Part shown: piece by piece, positions 39,525 to 48,750 of the stretch
Layout of the letters: each line of letters begins with the position of its first letter
Numbering within the stretch: the first letter of the stretch is position 1
Assembly (NCBI GenBank): GCA_947626075.1
Contig: CANQQW010000002.1
Location: forward strand, 1-64,000
DNA length: 64,000 nt
Source of the DNA: an uncultured Clostridia bacterium
Lineage (GTDB): Bacteria; Bacillota; Clostridia; UBA1381
Reading direction: 5' to 3'
Made by a program: the position numbers and the translations under genes
The notes under the pieces: model-generated
What the model saw: only the letters and a program-made list of their open reading frames with translations
Databases searched by the model: none
Told to the model about the DNA's origin: nothing

Positions 39525-42128
39525 TTATTTCACCCAATCCGCCCAGTCGCAGTCTTCGATTTTTTCCGGGATGTGTCCTTTGGTAAATTCCAGCGCGAAT
39601 ATGACGTTGAGGCACCACTGTGCGGTGAAGTTTGTGGAAATCCAAAACATCTCGCGGAGCGCGTCGTTATTGAAGTAGCCTTTAACGACGGTCGTGTCGA
39701 AATTGTCCTTTTTGTCCTTGCCGACAAGCGAGTGGACAAGTACCTGCCACACCTTATAATGAAGCTCGTCGTCCTGTCTTTCACGAGCGGCGTATGACGC
39801 GAGCGCTGCCGCCATATACGGATATTCAAAGCCTTCGGGGTTAATAATGCCGTTTGAGGCTTTGATTTTGTCCTCGGGTGAAAGGTAGTAAAAATCTCCG
39901 TACTGCGCGAGCATGTCGCGAAGTTCTTCGTCAAGGCAGTCGGCAAGCTCCATCCACGTCTGCGGTCCGCCCATGCAGACCGCGAGGTGTGAGCCGCCCG
40001 CCGCGCTTTCGCCTATATATCCCATGTGTCCCGTTTCGGGGTCGTATTCGTAATTGGAGCCTGATATAAGGCGCATAGGCGACTTCTTTATATCATTAAG
40101 ACCTGTCATTATCTTATCGCGCCAGTGCGTATCGCCGGTGCGTTCCCACGCGGCGTACCAGTTGGAGCAGTACGTTGACCAGTCGGGTCCGCTTCTCGCG
40201 TGAGTCGGCAGCTTACATTCCTTGCCGCGGTAGAAGTAGCGCAACGGATCCATGTCAAGCGTCGAGAAGTCCGCGTCCTTAACGTCGTCCATAGCGTCGC
40301 CCATGCGGAAATCGCCGCCCAAAACATAGTAAAGCGCTCTGTGGTGTCCCGCCATACCTATGCGCGGCTCCTTGCACGAGTCGCCCCAGTGTACAACGTT
40401 GTGGCGGCTGCCAAGTCCCTTGAGCGGTCCGAAGTGGTATATGTCCACGTCGGCGCAGTGTCGGCTCATAGCCTCAGCCATTGTGAAAATGTCCTCTCTG
40501 CCGCTGCGCAGAAACGCGTACCACAGCCAAAGCGTCGGTACAAGCTCGGTATTCTGCCATGCGTAGCCGCCGAGGTCGTACTTCCAGCAGTGACGCTGCG
40601 CGTCGTAAGTGTGCATCACGTCGCCGTAGTCCCAAAGTCCGTACCAGCGGCGCTGCTCAACCTCGCATTTGTAGAAGTCAAAAGCTTTATCCATTTCGTC
40701 CTCGAGCCAGCATTTGAGCGGCGTGTCCCTTTCGGGGAGGCTCCACTCGCCCAGCGCTTTCGTTTCGCGGTAGTACGCCGGCTCGCACACGAGTACCGGC
40801 GGCTTTTGAACCGCGTCCGCAGTCTTTATAATGTCGTCGTCGGACGGCACGCTGTCATACATGAAAAGCGTCATTTCGTTTGTGTTCGCTATTCCGTACG
40901 CGGATGAGCCTATCTCGGGAAATCCCTCGTAATACGTCTGGTCGTGCGCTATGTCGTCATAATGACGCATATCCTGAGCGGGCGCATCGGGCGGCACTAT
41001 CCATGCCGTGAGCGACGCTTCTTCGCCGCACAGTCCGTCAGCGTGAATCGAGGTCGGGTACTTCTGCCAAAAATTGCGCAGACCCACCGATATGCCGCTC
41101 TTTTCGTCGCCTATGTACACAAGTCCTTTCGAGCGTCTGCCCCAATTCGCTTTTATGTATGCGCAGTTTGCTTTGCCCGTGCTCTTTTTTACCTCGAAGC
41201 TGTCGGGAGTAAGCTGACAAAGCCTGTAGCTGTCCCATTTCGTTACGTTGTCTATCTCCTCGTCCGTCACGGGATTTCCGTTGCGTAAATCTGTAAGACC
41301 GTCAAGCGTAATTGTCTCGCCCGCGAGCTGTTTCGAATGTACGGGCTGTATGCCGATAGACGGTCCGAGGCGCGGCCTCCAAAGGTTCAAAATCTGCATA
41401 CACTCGTGCATAACGCCGCAGTCGCCCGTAATTTTTATACGGCGATTGTAAAGCTTGCCGGTCATTTTGCGCGTAAACACGACGCCCGCGCCCTTGATGA
41501 AGTCAACGGCGTCGTCTCCGTCGTAAAGGAACGTGTGGGTAAGCTTTACCGACGGTTCGCCGTTGTAAAGCGAAAATCTTACGATAAAGCGCAAAAAGCT
41601 ATCGCCGTCCGCGTTTTTATGCGTGCCGGTAACCTTTATCACGGTGCGTACCGCACCGCGCTTTTCAACCTCAGCCGTCTCAATTTCGCCAATGTACGGC
41701 GTGACGGAGGTCGTTACGCAGCCGCCTTCGCCTGTACGCGTTTCCTTTAAGACCTTTAAGGACGCGTCCGCGTAAGGCGTTTTCATAAGCGTCTCGCCCG
41801 ATTTCGGGAACACGGCTTTGAAAAGGTCGTTATCCACCGTTATTTCACTGTCCGTTTCCGTAACAGTGTTGCCGCCGTAAACGGCGTAAGCTTGGTTCGT
41901 GAGCGTCAGTCCGTCCTCGCCAACTTTCGCGGTATGCGACGTCCATTTAACGCTTCCGTCCTCCCAGTACGCGATAGGCTCCGTGTCCATAAAAGAGCCG
42001 TCCGAGGGGGATATACCCGTGTCCGCGGTCATCGCGCCCTTTTTCCACGGCACTCCCCATGTGACGTATCCGCCCTTTTCTCTTCCCTCCATCCAATGCA
42101 GCTTTACAGAAAATCCCATTGTTTTCAT
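39525..42128 (-). CDS. Large cytoplasmic protein resembling exo-rhamnogalacturonan lyase / YetA-like family
   Basis: YWEDGSVKWTSHTAKVG, W/Y/H-rich central (a/a)-barrel-like domain; no signal peptide; next to rhaB. Confidence 0.6.
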   Translation of the reverse strand: MKTMGFSVKLHWMEGREKGGYVTWGVPWKKGAMTADTGISPSDGSFMDTEPIAYWEDGSVKWTSHTAKVGEDGLTLTNQAYAVYGGNTVTETDSEITVDNDLFKAVFPKSGETLMKTPYADASLKVLKETRTGEGGCVTTSVTPYIGEIETAEVEKRGAVRTVIKVTGTHKNADGDSFLRFIVRFSLYNGEPSVKLTHTFLYDGDDAVDFIKGAGVVFTRKMTGKLYNRRIKITGDCGVMHECMQILNLWRPRLGPSIGIQPVHSKQLAGETITLDGLTDLRNGNPVTDEEIDNVTKWDSYRLCQLTPDSFEVKKSTGKANCAYIKANWGRRSKGLVYIGDEKSGISVGLRNFWQKYPTSIHADGLCGEEASLTAWIVPPDAPAQDMRHYDDIAHDQTYYEGFPEIGSSAYGIANTNEMTLFMYDSVPSDDDIIKTADAVQKPPVLVCEPAYYRETKALGEWSLPERDTPLKCWLEDEMDKAFDFYKCEVEQRRWYGLWDYGDVMHTYDAQRHCWKYDLGGYAWQNTELVPTLWLWYAFLRSGREDIFTMAEAMSRHCADVDIYHFGPLKGLGSRHNVVHWGDSCKEPRIGMAGHHRALYYVLGGDFRMGDAMDDVKDADFSTLDMDPLRYFYRGKECKLPTHARSGPDWSTYCSNWYAAWERTGDTHWRDKIMTGLNDIKKSPMRLISGSNYEYDPETGHMGYIGESAAGGSHLAVCMGGPQTWMELADCLDEELRDMLAQYGDFYYLSPEDKIKASNGIINPEGFEYPYMAAALASYAARERQDDELHYKVWQVLVHSLVGKDKKDNFDTTVVKGYFNNDALREMFWISTNFTAQWCLNVIFALEFTKGHIPEKIEDCDWADWVK

Positions 42129-42179
42129 CTCCTACTTATTATAATATGTTCATACGGCATGATAATTGCCGCAGCGGTT

Positions 42180-43379
42180 TCATATTCTCGCCACTCCGGT
42201 ACCGCGCGCTGCTTTCGCGACGGCTTTCGCGACATTTTGCGCCACGCGCTTATCGAACGCGTCAGGTATTATGTAGTCCTCGCTAAGCTCGTCCTCAGTG
42301 ATTATTGCCGCTATGGCTTCCGCCGCGGCTATTTTCATTTCGTCGTTTATGTCGCTCGCGCGCACGTCGAGCGCGCCTCGGAAAATACCCGGGAACGCAA
42401 GCACGTTGTTAATCTGATTCGGGAAATCGCTCCTGCCGGTGCCGATTACTTTTACGCCCGCCGCCTTCGCCGCGTCGGGCATAATCTCAGGTACGGGATT
42501 CGCCATAGCGAATACTATCGGATCGTCCGCCATAGACGCTACCATTTCGCCCGTAAGTATGCCGGGCGCGCTTACGCCTATAAACAAATCCGCGCCCTTT
42601 ATCGCCTCTTTCAGCTCCGCGTTCAAATTGTCGGGGTTGGTAATATCAGCCATTTTCGCCTGCTCGCCGTTCATATTCGGGTTGCCTCGGTAAAGCGAGC
42701 CGTACTTGTCGCACATAATAACGTTTTTCAGCCCGCGCGACACCAAAAGTCTCGTTATCGCCATACCCGCGCTGCCCGCGCCGTTTACGACGGCTTTAAT
42801 CTCAGTTATGTCTTTCCCAACCACTTTGAGCGCGTTTAATACGGAGGCGAGCACCACCACAGCCGTACCGTGCTGGTCGTCGTGGAATACGGGAATGTCG
42901 CACTCCTCCTTTAAGCGTCTTTCAATCTCTATACAGCGCGGCGCGGAAATATCCTCAAGGTTTATTCCGCCGAAAGAGCCGGCTATGAGCTTTACGCAGT
43001 TTACAATTTCGTCCGCGTCCTTTGAACGTACGCAAAGCGGGAACGCGTCCACGTCCGCGAACGTTTTAAAAAGCGCGCATTTGCCCTCCATTACGGGCAT
43101 ACCCGCCTCGGGTCCTATATCGCCCAGTCCCAGCACCGCCGTGCCGTCGGTTATTACAGCAACCAAATTTGAGCGGCGCGTATATTTATATGAAAGATTT
43201 ACATCTTTCGCAATTTCGAGACACGGCTCTGCGACGCCGGGCGTGTACGCGACGGAAAGCTCACCTCGGTTCGTGACGCTCGCGCGGGAGATAACCTCGA
43301 TTTTCCCGTGCCATTCCTCATGTTTTTTTAATGCAAGCTCTTTTTTGTCCATAAAAAAATCCCCAATCCGATACGGCAA
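42180..43379 (-). CDS. NAD(P)-dependent malic enzyme
   Basis: LSVAYTPGVAEPCLEIA, TAVLGLGDIGPEAGMPVMEGK, DDQHGTAVVVLA. Confidence 0.96.
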   Translation of the reverse strand: MPYRIGDFFMDKKELALKKHEEWHGKIEVISRASVTNRGELSVAYTPGVAEPCLEIAKDVNLSYKYTRRSNLVAVITDGTAVLGLGDIGPEAGMPVMEGKCALFKTFADVDAFPLCVRSKDADEIVNCVKLIAGSFGGINLEDISAPRCIEIERRLKEECDIPVFHDDQHGTAVVVLASVLNALKVVGKDITEIKAVVNGAGSAGMAITRLLVSRGLKNVIMCDKYGSLYRGNPNMNGEQAKMADITNPDNLNAELKEAIKGADLFIGVSAPGILTGEMVASMADDPIVFAMANPVPEIMPDAAKAAGVKVIGTGRSDFPNQINNVLAFPGIFRGALDVRASDINDEMKIAAAEAIAAIITEDELSEDYIIPDAFDKRVAQNVAKAVAKAARGTGVARI

Positions 43380-43614
43380 ATACCGCCAAAATTATCTTTA
43401 CAAACATTATTTTAGCACAGTTTTTCGCTATATTCAATACATTTTTCGCCAATTTGAAAATATACAAAATAAACAAATTTAACTGTAAAAAATATACAAT
43501 AAATTACTAAAAAATGCTTTTCTTTTTGTAAGAAATATTGTATAATATATATGTGAAGTTATGAGAATATTAACATTACATACTTCGCAGTTCGGAAGGG
43601 AGGTCTTTTTGGCT

Positions 43615-45279
43615 ATGATTACCGTCACAGGAAAATCCGTATGCGCGGGAGTGGCATTCGGGCCTGTTTTTGTTTTCAGCCGCGATGAAAGTAAGGTAAA
43701 GCGCAGTCACGTTGAAAGCAGCGAGGACGAGATAACGCGGTTTGAAAACGCGCGGAAAAAGGCAATCGGGGAGCTTGATATTCTGTATAATAAAGCCATC
43801 GCGGAGGTTGGGGAAGCAAACGCGATGATTTTTCAGATACACCAGATGATGCTTGAGGATCTTGATTATACCGAATCTGTTAAAAATATAATAACAAACG
43901 AGCTTCTTAACGCGGAAACAGCCGTCGCCCAAACGTGCGACAGCTTTGTCGCGATGTTCCGCGCGATGGACGACTCCTATATGCGAGAGAGAAGCGCGGA
44001 CGTAAAGGACGTTTCGGAGCGGCTTATACAGATACTTTCGGGTAAGAACAAGGACGCTATCGTATCGGATAAGCCGAGTATAATTATCGCCGACGACCTT
44101 GCGCCCAGCGAAACGGTACAATTCGACAAGAATAAAATACTCGCGTTCGTGACCGAGGGCGGCTCGACGCACTCGCATACGGCGATACTCGCAAAAATGA
44201 TGAATATTCCGGCTATGATAGGCGCGGGCGGCGCGTTGGACGCCGGTTTTAACGGTAAGGACGCAATCGTGGACGGTTTTACCGGCACGATATATATCGA
44301 GCCTGATGAGAAAACGATAGCCGAAATGACGGCAAAAAAACGCGAGGCAGACAGGCAGAGGGCGATTTTGGAGAAGCTTAAGGGCGAGGCGAGCGTTACG
44401 AAAGACGGTCACAAAATCGAGCTTTGCGCAAATATCGGAAACGTCATGGACGTCGCGAGCGTTTTGAGGAACGACGCGGAGGGCATAGGACTTTTCAGGA
44501 GCGAGTTTTTGTATCTCGAAAGCAGGAACTACCCGTCGGAGGACGTGCAGTTCGGGGTGTATAAGGAAGTGCTTTCCAAAATGGGCGCTAAGCGGGTCAT
44601 TATACGCACGCTCGACATAGGCGCAGATAAGCAGGCGAATTATTTCCACCTGCCGAAAGAGGAAAATCCCGCGCTCGGTATGCGAGCGATACGTTTTTGC
44701 TTGCAGCATACCGATATTTTCAAAACTCAGCTGCGCGCGCTGTACCGCGCGTCGGTATTCGGGAATTTGTCAATCATGTTCCCCATGATCGTGTCCGAAT
44801 GGGAGGTAATCAAGGTACTTGAAATTATAGACGAGGTAAAAAACGAGCTTAATGAGCAGGGTATCGCGTATGCCAAGAAGGTGGATCTGGGCTGTATGGT
44901 CGAGACTCCCGCCGCCGCGCTTATAAGCGATATTCTTTCAAAGCATCTCGACTTTTTCTCGATAGGCACAAACGATTTGACGCAGTACACGCTTGCCGCG
45001 GACAGACAAAATCCCGATTTGTCGTTTATCCGCAACGAGCATCACACGGCTATACTGCGTCTTATCCGGACGGTAACCGAAAACGCGCACAAAAACGGCG
45101 CGTGGGTAGGCATATGCGGCGAGCTTGCCGCGGACACGGAGCTTACGGAGCTGTTTCTCGCGATGGGTATAGATGAATTGTCGGTTATACCGTCGTTTAT
45201 ACTGCCGCTTAGGAAAAAAATCACCGAAACCGACGTTTCGGCGACTAAGGATATGGTGTTGAGTAAATACCTGATGTAA
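43615..45279 (+). CDS. ptsI: Phosphoenolpyruvate--protein phosphotransferase (PTS enzyme I)
   Basis: TEGGSTHSHTAILAKMMNIPAMIG active site; IGTNDLTQYTLAADRQN; start at MITVTGKSV. Confidence 0.96.
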   Translation: MITVTGKSVCAGVAFGPVFVFSRDESKVKRSHVESSEDEITRFENARKKAIGELDILYNKAIAEVGEANAMIFQIHQMMLEDLDYTESVKNIITNELLNAETAVAQTCDSFVAMFRAMDDSYMRERSADVKDVSERLIQILSGKNKDAIVSDKPSIIIADDLAPSETVQFDKNKILAFVTEGGSTHSHTAILAKMMNIPAMIGAGGALDAGFNGKDAIVDGFTGTIYIEPDEKTIAEMTAKKREADRQRAILEKLKGEASVTKDGHKIELCANIGNVMDVASVLRNDAEGIGLFRSEFLYLESRNYPSEDVQFGVYKEVLSKMGAKRVIIRTLDIGADKQANYFHLPKEENPALGMRAIRFCLQHTDIFKTQLRALYRASVFGNLSIMFPMIVSEWEVIKVLEIIDEVKNELNEQGIAYAKKVDLGCMVETPAAALISDILSKHLDFFSIGTNDLTQYTLAADRQNPDLSFIRNEHHTAILRLIRTVTENAHKNGAWVGICGELAADTELTELFLAMGIDELSVIPSFILPLRKKITETDVSATKDMVLSKYLM

Positions 45280-45312
45280 GCTGCCTTTGGCAGCGAAAAC
45301 AGACAAAAAATA

Positions 45313-45347
45313 AAAAAACGGGTGAACGTTTGTTCGCCCGTTTTTTA
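45313..45347. terminator. Bidirectional terminator between ptsI and apt
   Basis: aaaaacgggtgaac gttt gttcgcccgttttttac. Confidence 0.85.
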
Positions 45348-45393
45348 CGGTTTTGATTAATGCCGATATGTATTTGTTTTTGTAAACATAAAT

Positions 45394-45921
45394 TTATTTC
45401 TCATGGTAGCGCAATACGGAGCGCACGTCGTAGCCTTTTAGAACGTCCCTGCCGTTAAGGTCGATAAGCTCAATCAAAAACAACATTCCCGAGACCGTGC
45501 CGCCCAGCTGCTCCACAAGCTCGGCAGCCGCCTTAATCGTGCCGCCGGTCGCTATAAGGTCGTCGACAAGAAGCACCCTGTCGCCTTTATTAATCGCGTC
45601 CTTATGTATTTCAATTTCCGCAGTACCGTATTCGAGCGCGTATTCCTTAGACACGGTTTCACGCGGCAGCTTGCCCTTTTTGCGTATCAGTACAAAGCCC
45701 TTGCCGAGCGCATACGCGAGCGGCATTCCCATAAGGAATCCTCTCGATTCCGTACCCGCGACAACGTCGAAGTCCAAGTCCTTTGACAGCTCAATAAGCT
45801 TGTCCACCGCCAGTTTAAGTCCCTCCTTGTCCTGAAGCACAGACGTAATATCGCGGAAGATTATTCCTTTTTCGGGGAAGTCGGGTATGTTGGTTACATA
45901 GTCACTTAATTTTTTCATTTT
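45394..45921 (-). CDS. apt: Adenine phosphoribosyltransferase
   Basis: DYVTNIPDFPEKGIIFRDIT; VLLVDDLIATGGTIKAA; start placed at MKKLSDYV. Confidence 0.95.
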   Translation of the reverse strand, partial: KMKKLSDYVTNIPDFPEKGIIFRDITSVLQDKEGLKLAVDKLIELSKDLDFDVVAGTESRGFLMGMPLAYALGKGFVLIRKKGKLPRETVSKEYALEYGTAEIEIHKDAINKGDRVLLVDDLIATGGTIKAAAELVEQLGGTVSGMLFLIELIDLNGRDVLKGYDVRSVLRYHEK

Positions 45922-46067
45922 TCGTATCCCTTTCTGCGTTACAAATATTTTTCTGCGACATATTCGGTTTTGATACAAGGCAATCGCTGCCGAGTTTTTG
46001 TATACCGTAATTATATCATATGTCTTTGTCCAAATCAATATTTTGCGGAATATTTGCTAAAGTTTGC

Positions 46068-46205
46068 TTAGCAGTTTATCGGATATAGGGGGAGACTGTC
46101 GTCTCCGTCGATGAAGCAGCTAAATTCTTCCCCTGTATCCGATACGCAATACATACATCCGTCCGCGTATATAACAGGGATGTTCTTTTTGTCATCGCTA
46201 TCCAT
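46068..46205 (-). CDS. Small protein (45 aa), not in the ORF track
   Basis: AAAGGAGGTTGCAATC-ATG RBS; MDSDDKKNIPVIYADGCMYCVSDTGEEFSCFIDGDDSLPLYPINC*. Confidence 0.6.
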   Translation of the reverse strand: MDSDDKKNIPVIYADGCMYCVSDTGEEFSCFIDGDDSLPLYPINC

Positions 46206-46224
46206 GATTGCAACCTCCTTTCGA

Positions 46225-46386
46225 TTACGAGCCTTTTGTAATGTTTACACTCCTCACGCTGATTTCCAATATCACGGGCTGATGTTCCGTAATTGAGTTT
46301 TTGGGTATTGTCCGCAGCGTAAGCCGTGTAACGGTCACAACGACATCAACGCCGTTGTGTACCGCGGCTTCTACGCGATATCTCAA
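46225..46386 (-). CDS. Small protein (53 aa, TTG start), not in the ORF track
   Basis: AAAGGAGTGGACGCG-TTG; (M)RYRVEAAVHNGVDVVVTVTRLTLRTIPKNSITEHQPVILEISVRSVNITKGS*. Confidence 0.5.
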   Translation of the reverse strand: MRYRVEAAVHNGVDVVVTVTRLTLRTIPKNSITEHQPVILEISVRSVNITKGS

Positions 46387-46474
46387 CGCGTCCACTCCTT
46401 TCTTGCGTAATTTCGGGGCGCTTAAAACGCGCCCTCTATATATAAGCCACGGGAACGGACAAGTATTAGGTTTT

Positions 46475-46894
46475 TTAGAAAAATTTTCTCAGTTTTTTTC
46501 TCGCTGTCATCAAGCGCTGTGAAATTGCCGACTGCGTAACTCCCTCGCGGCTTGCGTATTCGCTTACGGAAACGTTGTCAAAATATATGCTTTGAATTAA
46601 ATCCCTCTGTTTGGGACTCAATTGCGCTATTGCATGATATAACCGTTGAATGTTATTTTTTCTCAGTATATCACTGATAACCTCGTTCTCAACATCGGTT
46701 TCGTCCGCCAAAGCGCTAACCTTGTCATTATCGTATGAATAGCTTGTATGCCGTCTTGTCTCCTTGCGATCGTTGTTGGATTCCTGTCGGTTTAATTCCG
46801 TAATGACCTCGCCTATTTTCTCATCAATCTCGATTTCCGTCACTTCTTCGCCGATTCTTATATCAGCCGAAATAAACTTATAGGTTATTTTCAT
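46475..46894 (-). CDS. Sigma-70 region 4-like / sigma-factor-like regulator
   Basis: LYHAIAQLSPKQRDLIQSIYFDNVSVSEYASREGVTQSAISQRLMTARKKLRKFF; RBS gaaagggg before MKITYKF. Confidence 0.8.
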   Translation of the reverse strand: MKITYKFISADIRIGEEVTEIEIDEKIGEVITELNRQESNNDRKETRRHTSYSYDNDKVSALADETDVENEVISDILRKNNIQRLYHAIAQLSPKQRDLIQSIYFDNVSVSEYASREGVTQSAISQRLMTARKKLRKFF

Positions 46895-46923
46895 TTCTAT
46901 TACCCCTTTCAAAATTCGGGCAA

Positions 46924-46964
46924 TAAAAAAGCCGTTATGGCTGATAAGTTCAGTCATAACGGCT
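46924..46964 (-). terminator. Intrinsic terminator upstream of the sigma-like gene (attenuator candidate)
   Basis: Minus strand AGCCGTTATG-actgaacttatcagc-CATAACGGCT-TTTTTATTG. Confidence 0.8.
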
Positions 46965-47248
46965 CCGCCCGTGATATAGTAAAAAAAGAATTGATTTCTC
47001 AATTCCCATTGTACATTATATCACGGGTCATCGGATTCATTCAAGACCATTTTTTAAGCATTTTTACACTTATTTTTAGTCTGTTTTTTCTATATATATT
47101 GGGTAGCTGCGAGATATTTTTTTGTATACGTTCGGGTATATGAAAATAATAATTTATTGATAAAAATGAGCTATTTTTAGGCTACTTTTAGGCTGCAAAA
47201 AGACTGAATAAAAACGGACAAAAAAACTCCGAATCCACCCGCGCTCTA

Positions 47249-47824
47249 TTATGCGCTAAACGTGAATTCGGAGATCGTTTTATAAGGTTCTTCATCTGTT
47301 TTTAACTTGACATTATTGATTAAGCGTTTGATATAACCGCCCATAATCATCGTCATAAGCTTGATAGCTTTCGTTCTATACTTCTTGAAAGTCGCCATAC
47401 TAATGGTTTTGCCATAATTTGTTTCCGCCCATTCTCTGTACTTTTCGTAAGCGTCCTCAAACTTTAATTTTAATCCTCCACAGTCTTCCGTATACAAGAT
47501 AGCTATCAATTTATGCAGCAAAATCCCATTGTCGGGAAATTGTTTTAGGCTCTCAAGAGAAAAGTCAACAATCTTCTCTATGCGGGACATCACCGCCAAA
47601 TCGACCTGCATTGTAGCAAGCTTAGTCAAGTCTGTTTCTTGAAAAAATACCTGTTTAAGAAACGCTATAACGTCAGCACTTATCCCGCGTTTCCTAAGCT
47701 CTATGGATATTTTAGAATTGTCGGCTTCTATGCGCCAACGCATCGTTCTATATGCCTTTAAAATTTTTTCGATTACATCTTTATCAATTTCATATTCGCA
47801 TTTGCAGGCTTGAGTATCTGACAT
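47249..47824 (-). CDS. Hypothetical protein (191 aa)
   Basis: Full ORF with plausible start; no family recognised. Confidence 0.7.
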   Translation of the reverse strand: MSDTQACKCEYEIDKDVIEKILKAYRTMRWRIEADNSKISIELRKRGISADVIAFLKQVFFQETDLTKLATMQVDLAVMSRIEKIVDFSLESLKQFPDNGILLHKLIAILYTEDCGGLKLKFEDAYEKYREWAETNYGKTISMATFKKYRTKAIKLMTMIMGGYIKRLINNVKLKTDEEPYKTISEFTFSA

Positions 47825-48501
47825 CTGTTTCTCACCTCTATTCCCTTATTTTTGAGGTGTGAAATAATCCTAATAATTATACTTAGCGACATTTAAATGA
47901 AAACAGATACATATCGAATCGGATTGATTTGTTCTGTTATAATCCGATTGTCATGTTGTAATTCCACACCCATTAGCGCAATACTCTTATTACTGCAAAT
48001 GAGTAAAGTGGTTTATCCCCCGTGTAAGACAATGAGAAAATGTTTATCGGACGGTTTAATTTCAAACCATCTGCATTACGTCCTAAATTATAATTTTTCA
48101 TGTGAATCAAACCGCCTTTCTATAGCACTTTTTCTTTTGTGCTTGTAACAATTTCATAATATTATTGTAACATATCGTTTAAATAACGTCTATTGTAAAA
48201 ATGACCAAATTTTGTCATAAACACTTAATAATTTTATACATATTTGCTTAATATTTTGGTAATTTTGTAGAAATTTACATTATTTTTATCGGTGACTAGC
48301 TGTCAATTAAATTGAATTAATACAGAATTATTACAGCCGTGTTACAATATGTTGTGTAATTCTTGGTAAAAAAAGGGTGTTTCTACAATATGTTGGTTGT
48401 ATATGCATTGATATGATTTATTGTAAACATTGCAAAATAAGACAAGTATTGAGTACAGCTTTGGGAAATCAAAGATAAAAGCTAATAATTCCAATCTTGA
48501 C

Positions 48502-48530
48502 TTGATAATAGCGAAAATTTATGCTATAAT
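48502..48530 (+). promoter_or_regulatory. Sigma-A-type promoter for the Type III RM operon
   Basis: TTGATA - 17 nt - TATAAT; ~220 nt upstream of the mod ATG. Confidence 0.75.
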
Positions 48531-48536
48531 CTAATA

Positions 48537-48750
48537 TTATCTACCATTGCCAAAATGGGAAAGAACAGGATCGTAAGCATGGATGTTCTTGTAAGCATTA
48601 AATGGTATATCCTCAAGGGAGAAATGTGAGAGGTACGCCGGGCAACCTACAGCTTCTGAAGAAAGCGTTGACGAAATGCCCAAACTAATCGGTGAAACAA
48701 GATACCAAAGAAACTCGGTGAGTTATTTATAGAATAAGGAGAAAAATAAG
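48537..48750 (+). ncRNA. Candidate structured 5' leader RNA of mod/res operon
   Basis: taccatt/aatggta, aagaaca/tgttctt, gggca/tgccc, aactc/gagtt dyads within ~210 nt of untranslated leader. Confidence 0.45.

Noticed and set aside
43576-44709. 377-aa minus-strand ORF opposite ptsI
   Set aside because: ptsI has unambiguous motifs on the plus strand; the antisense ORF has none.
46475-47002. Upstream-extended start (MRNQFFFYY...) for the sigma-like protein
   Set aside because: The extension is read through the terminator hairpin; the MKITYKF start at 46894 has a good RBS.
47917-47949. aatcggatt...aatccgatt inverted repeat
   Set aside because: A 9-bp dyad with no T-run and no clear promoter relation; could be chance in AT-rich DNA.
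48625-48650. GCCGGGCAACCUAC resembles the conserved GGCAACC of the S-box SAM riboswitch upstream of a SAM-dependent methyltransferase
   Set aside because: Other S-box hallmarks are not present, so I do not call a SAM riboswitch; kept only as an unclassified leader.
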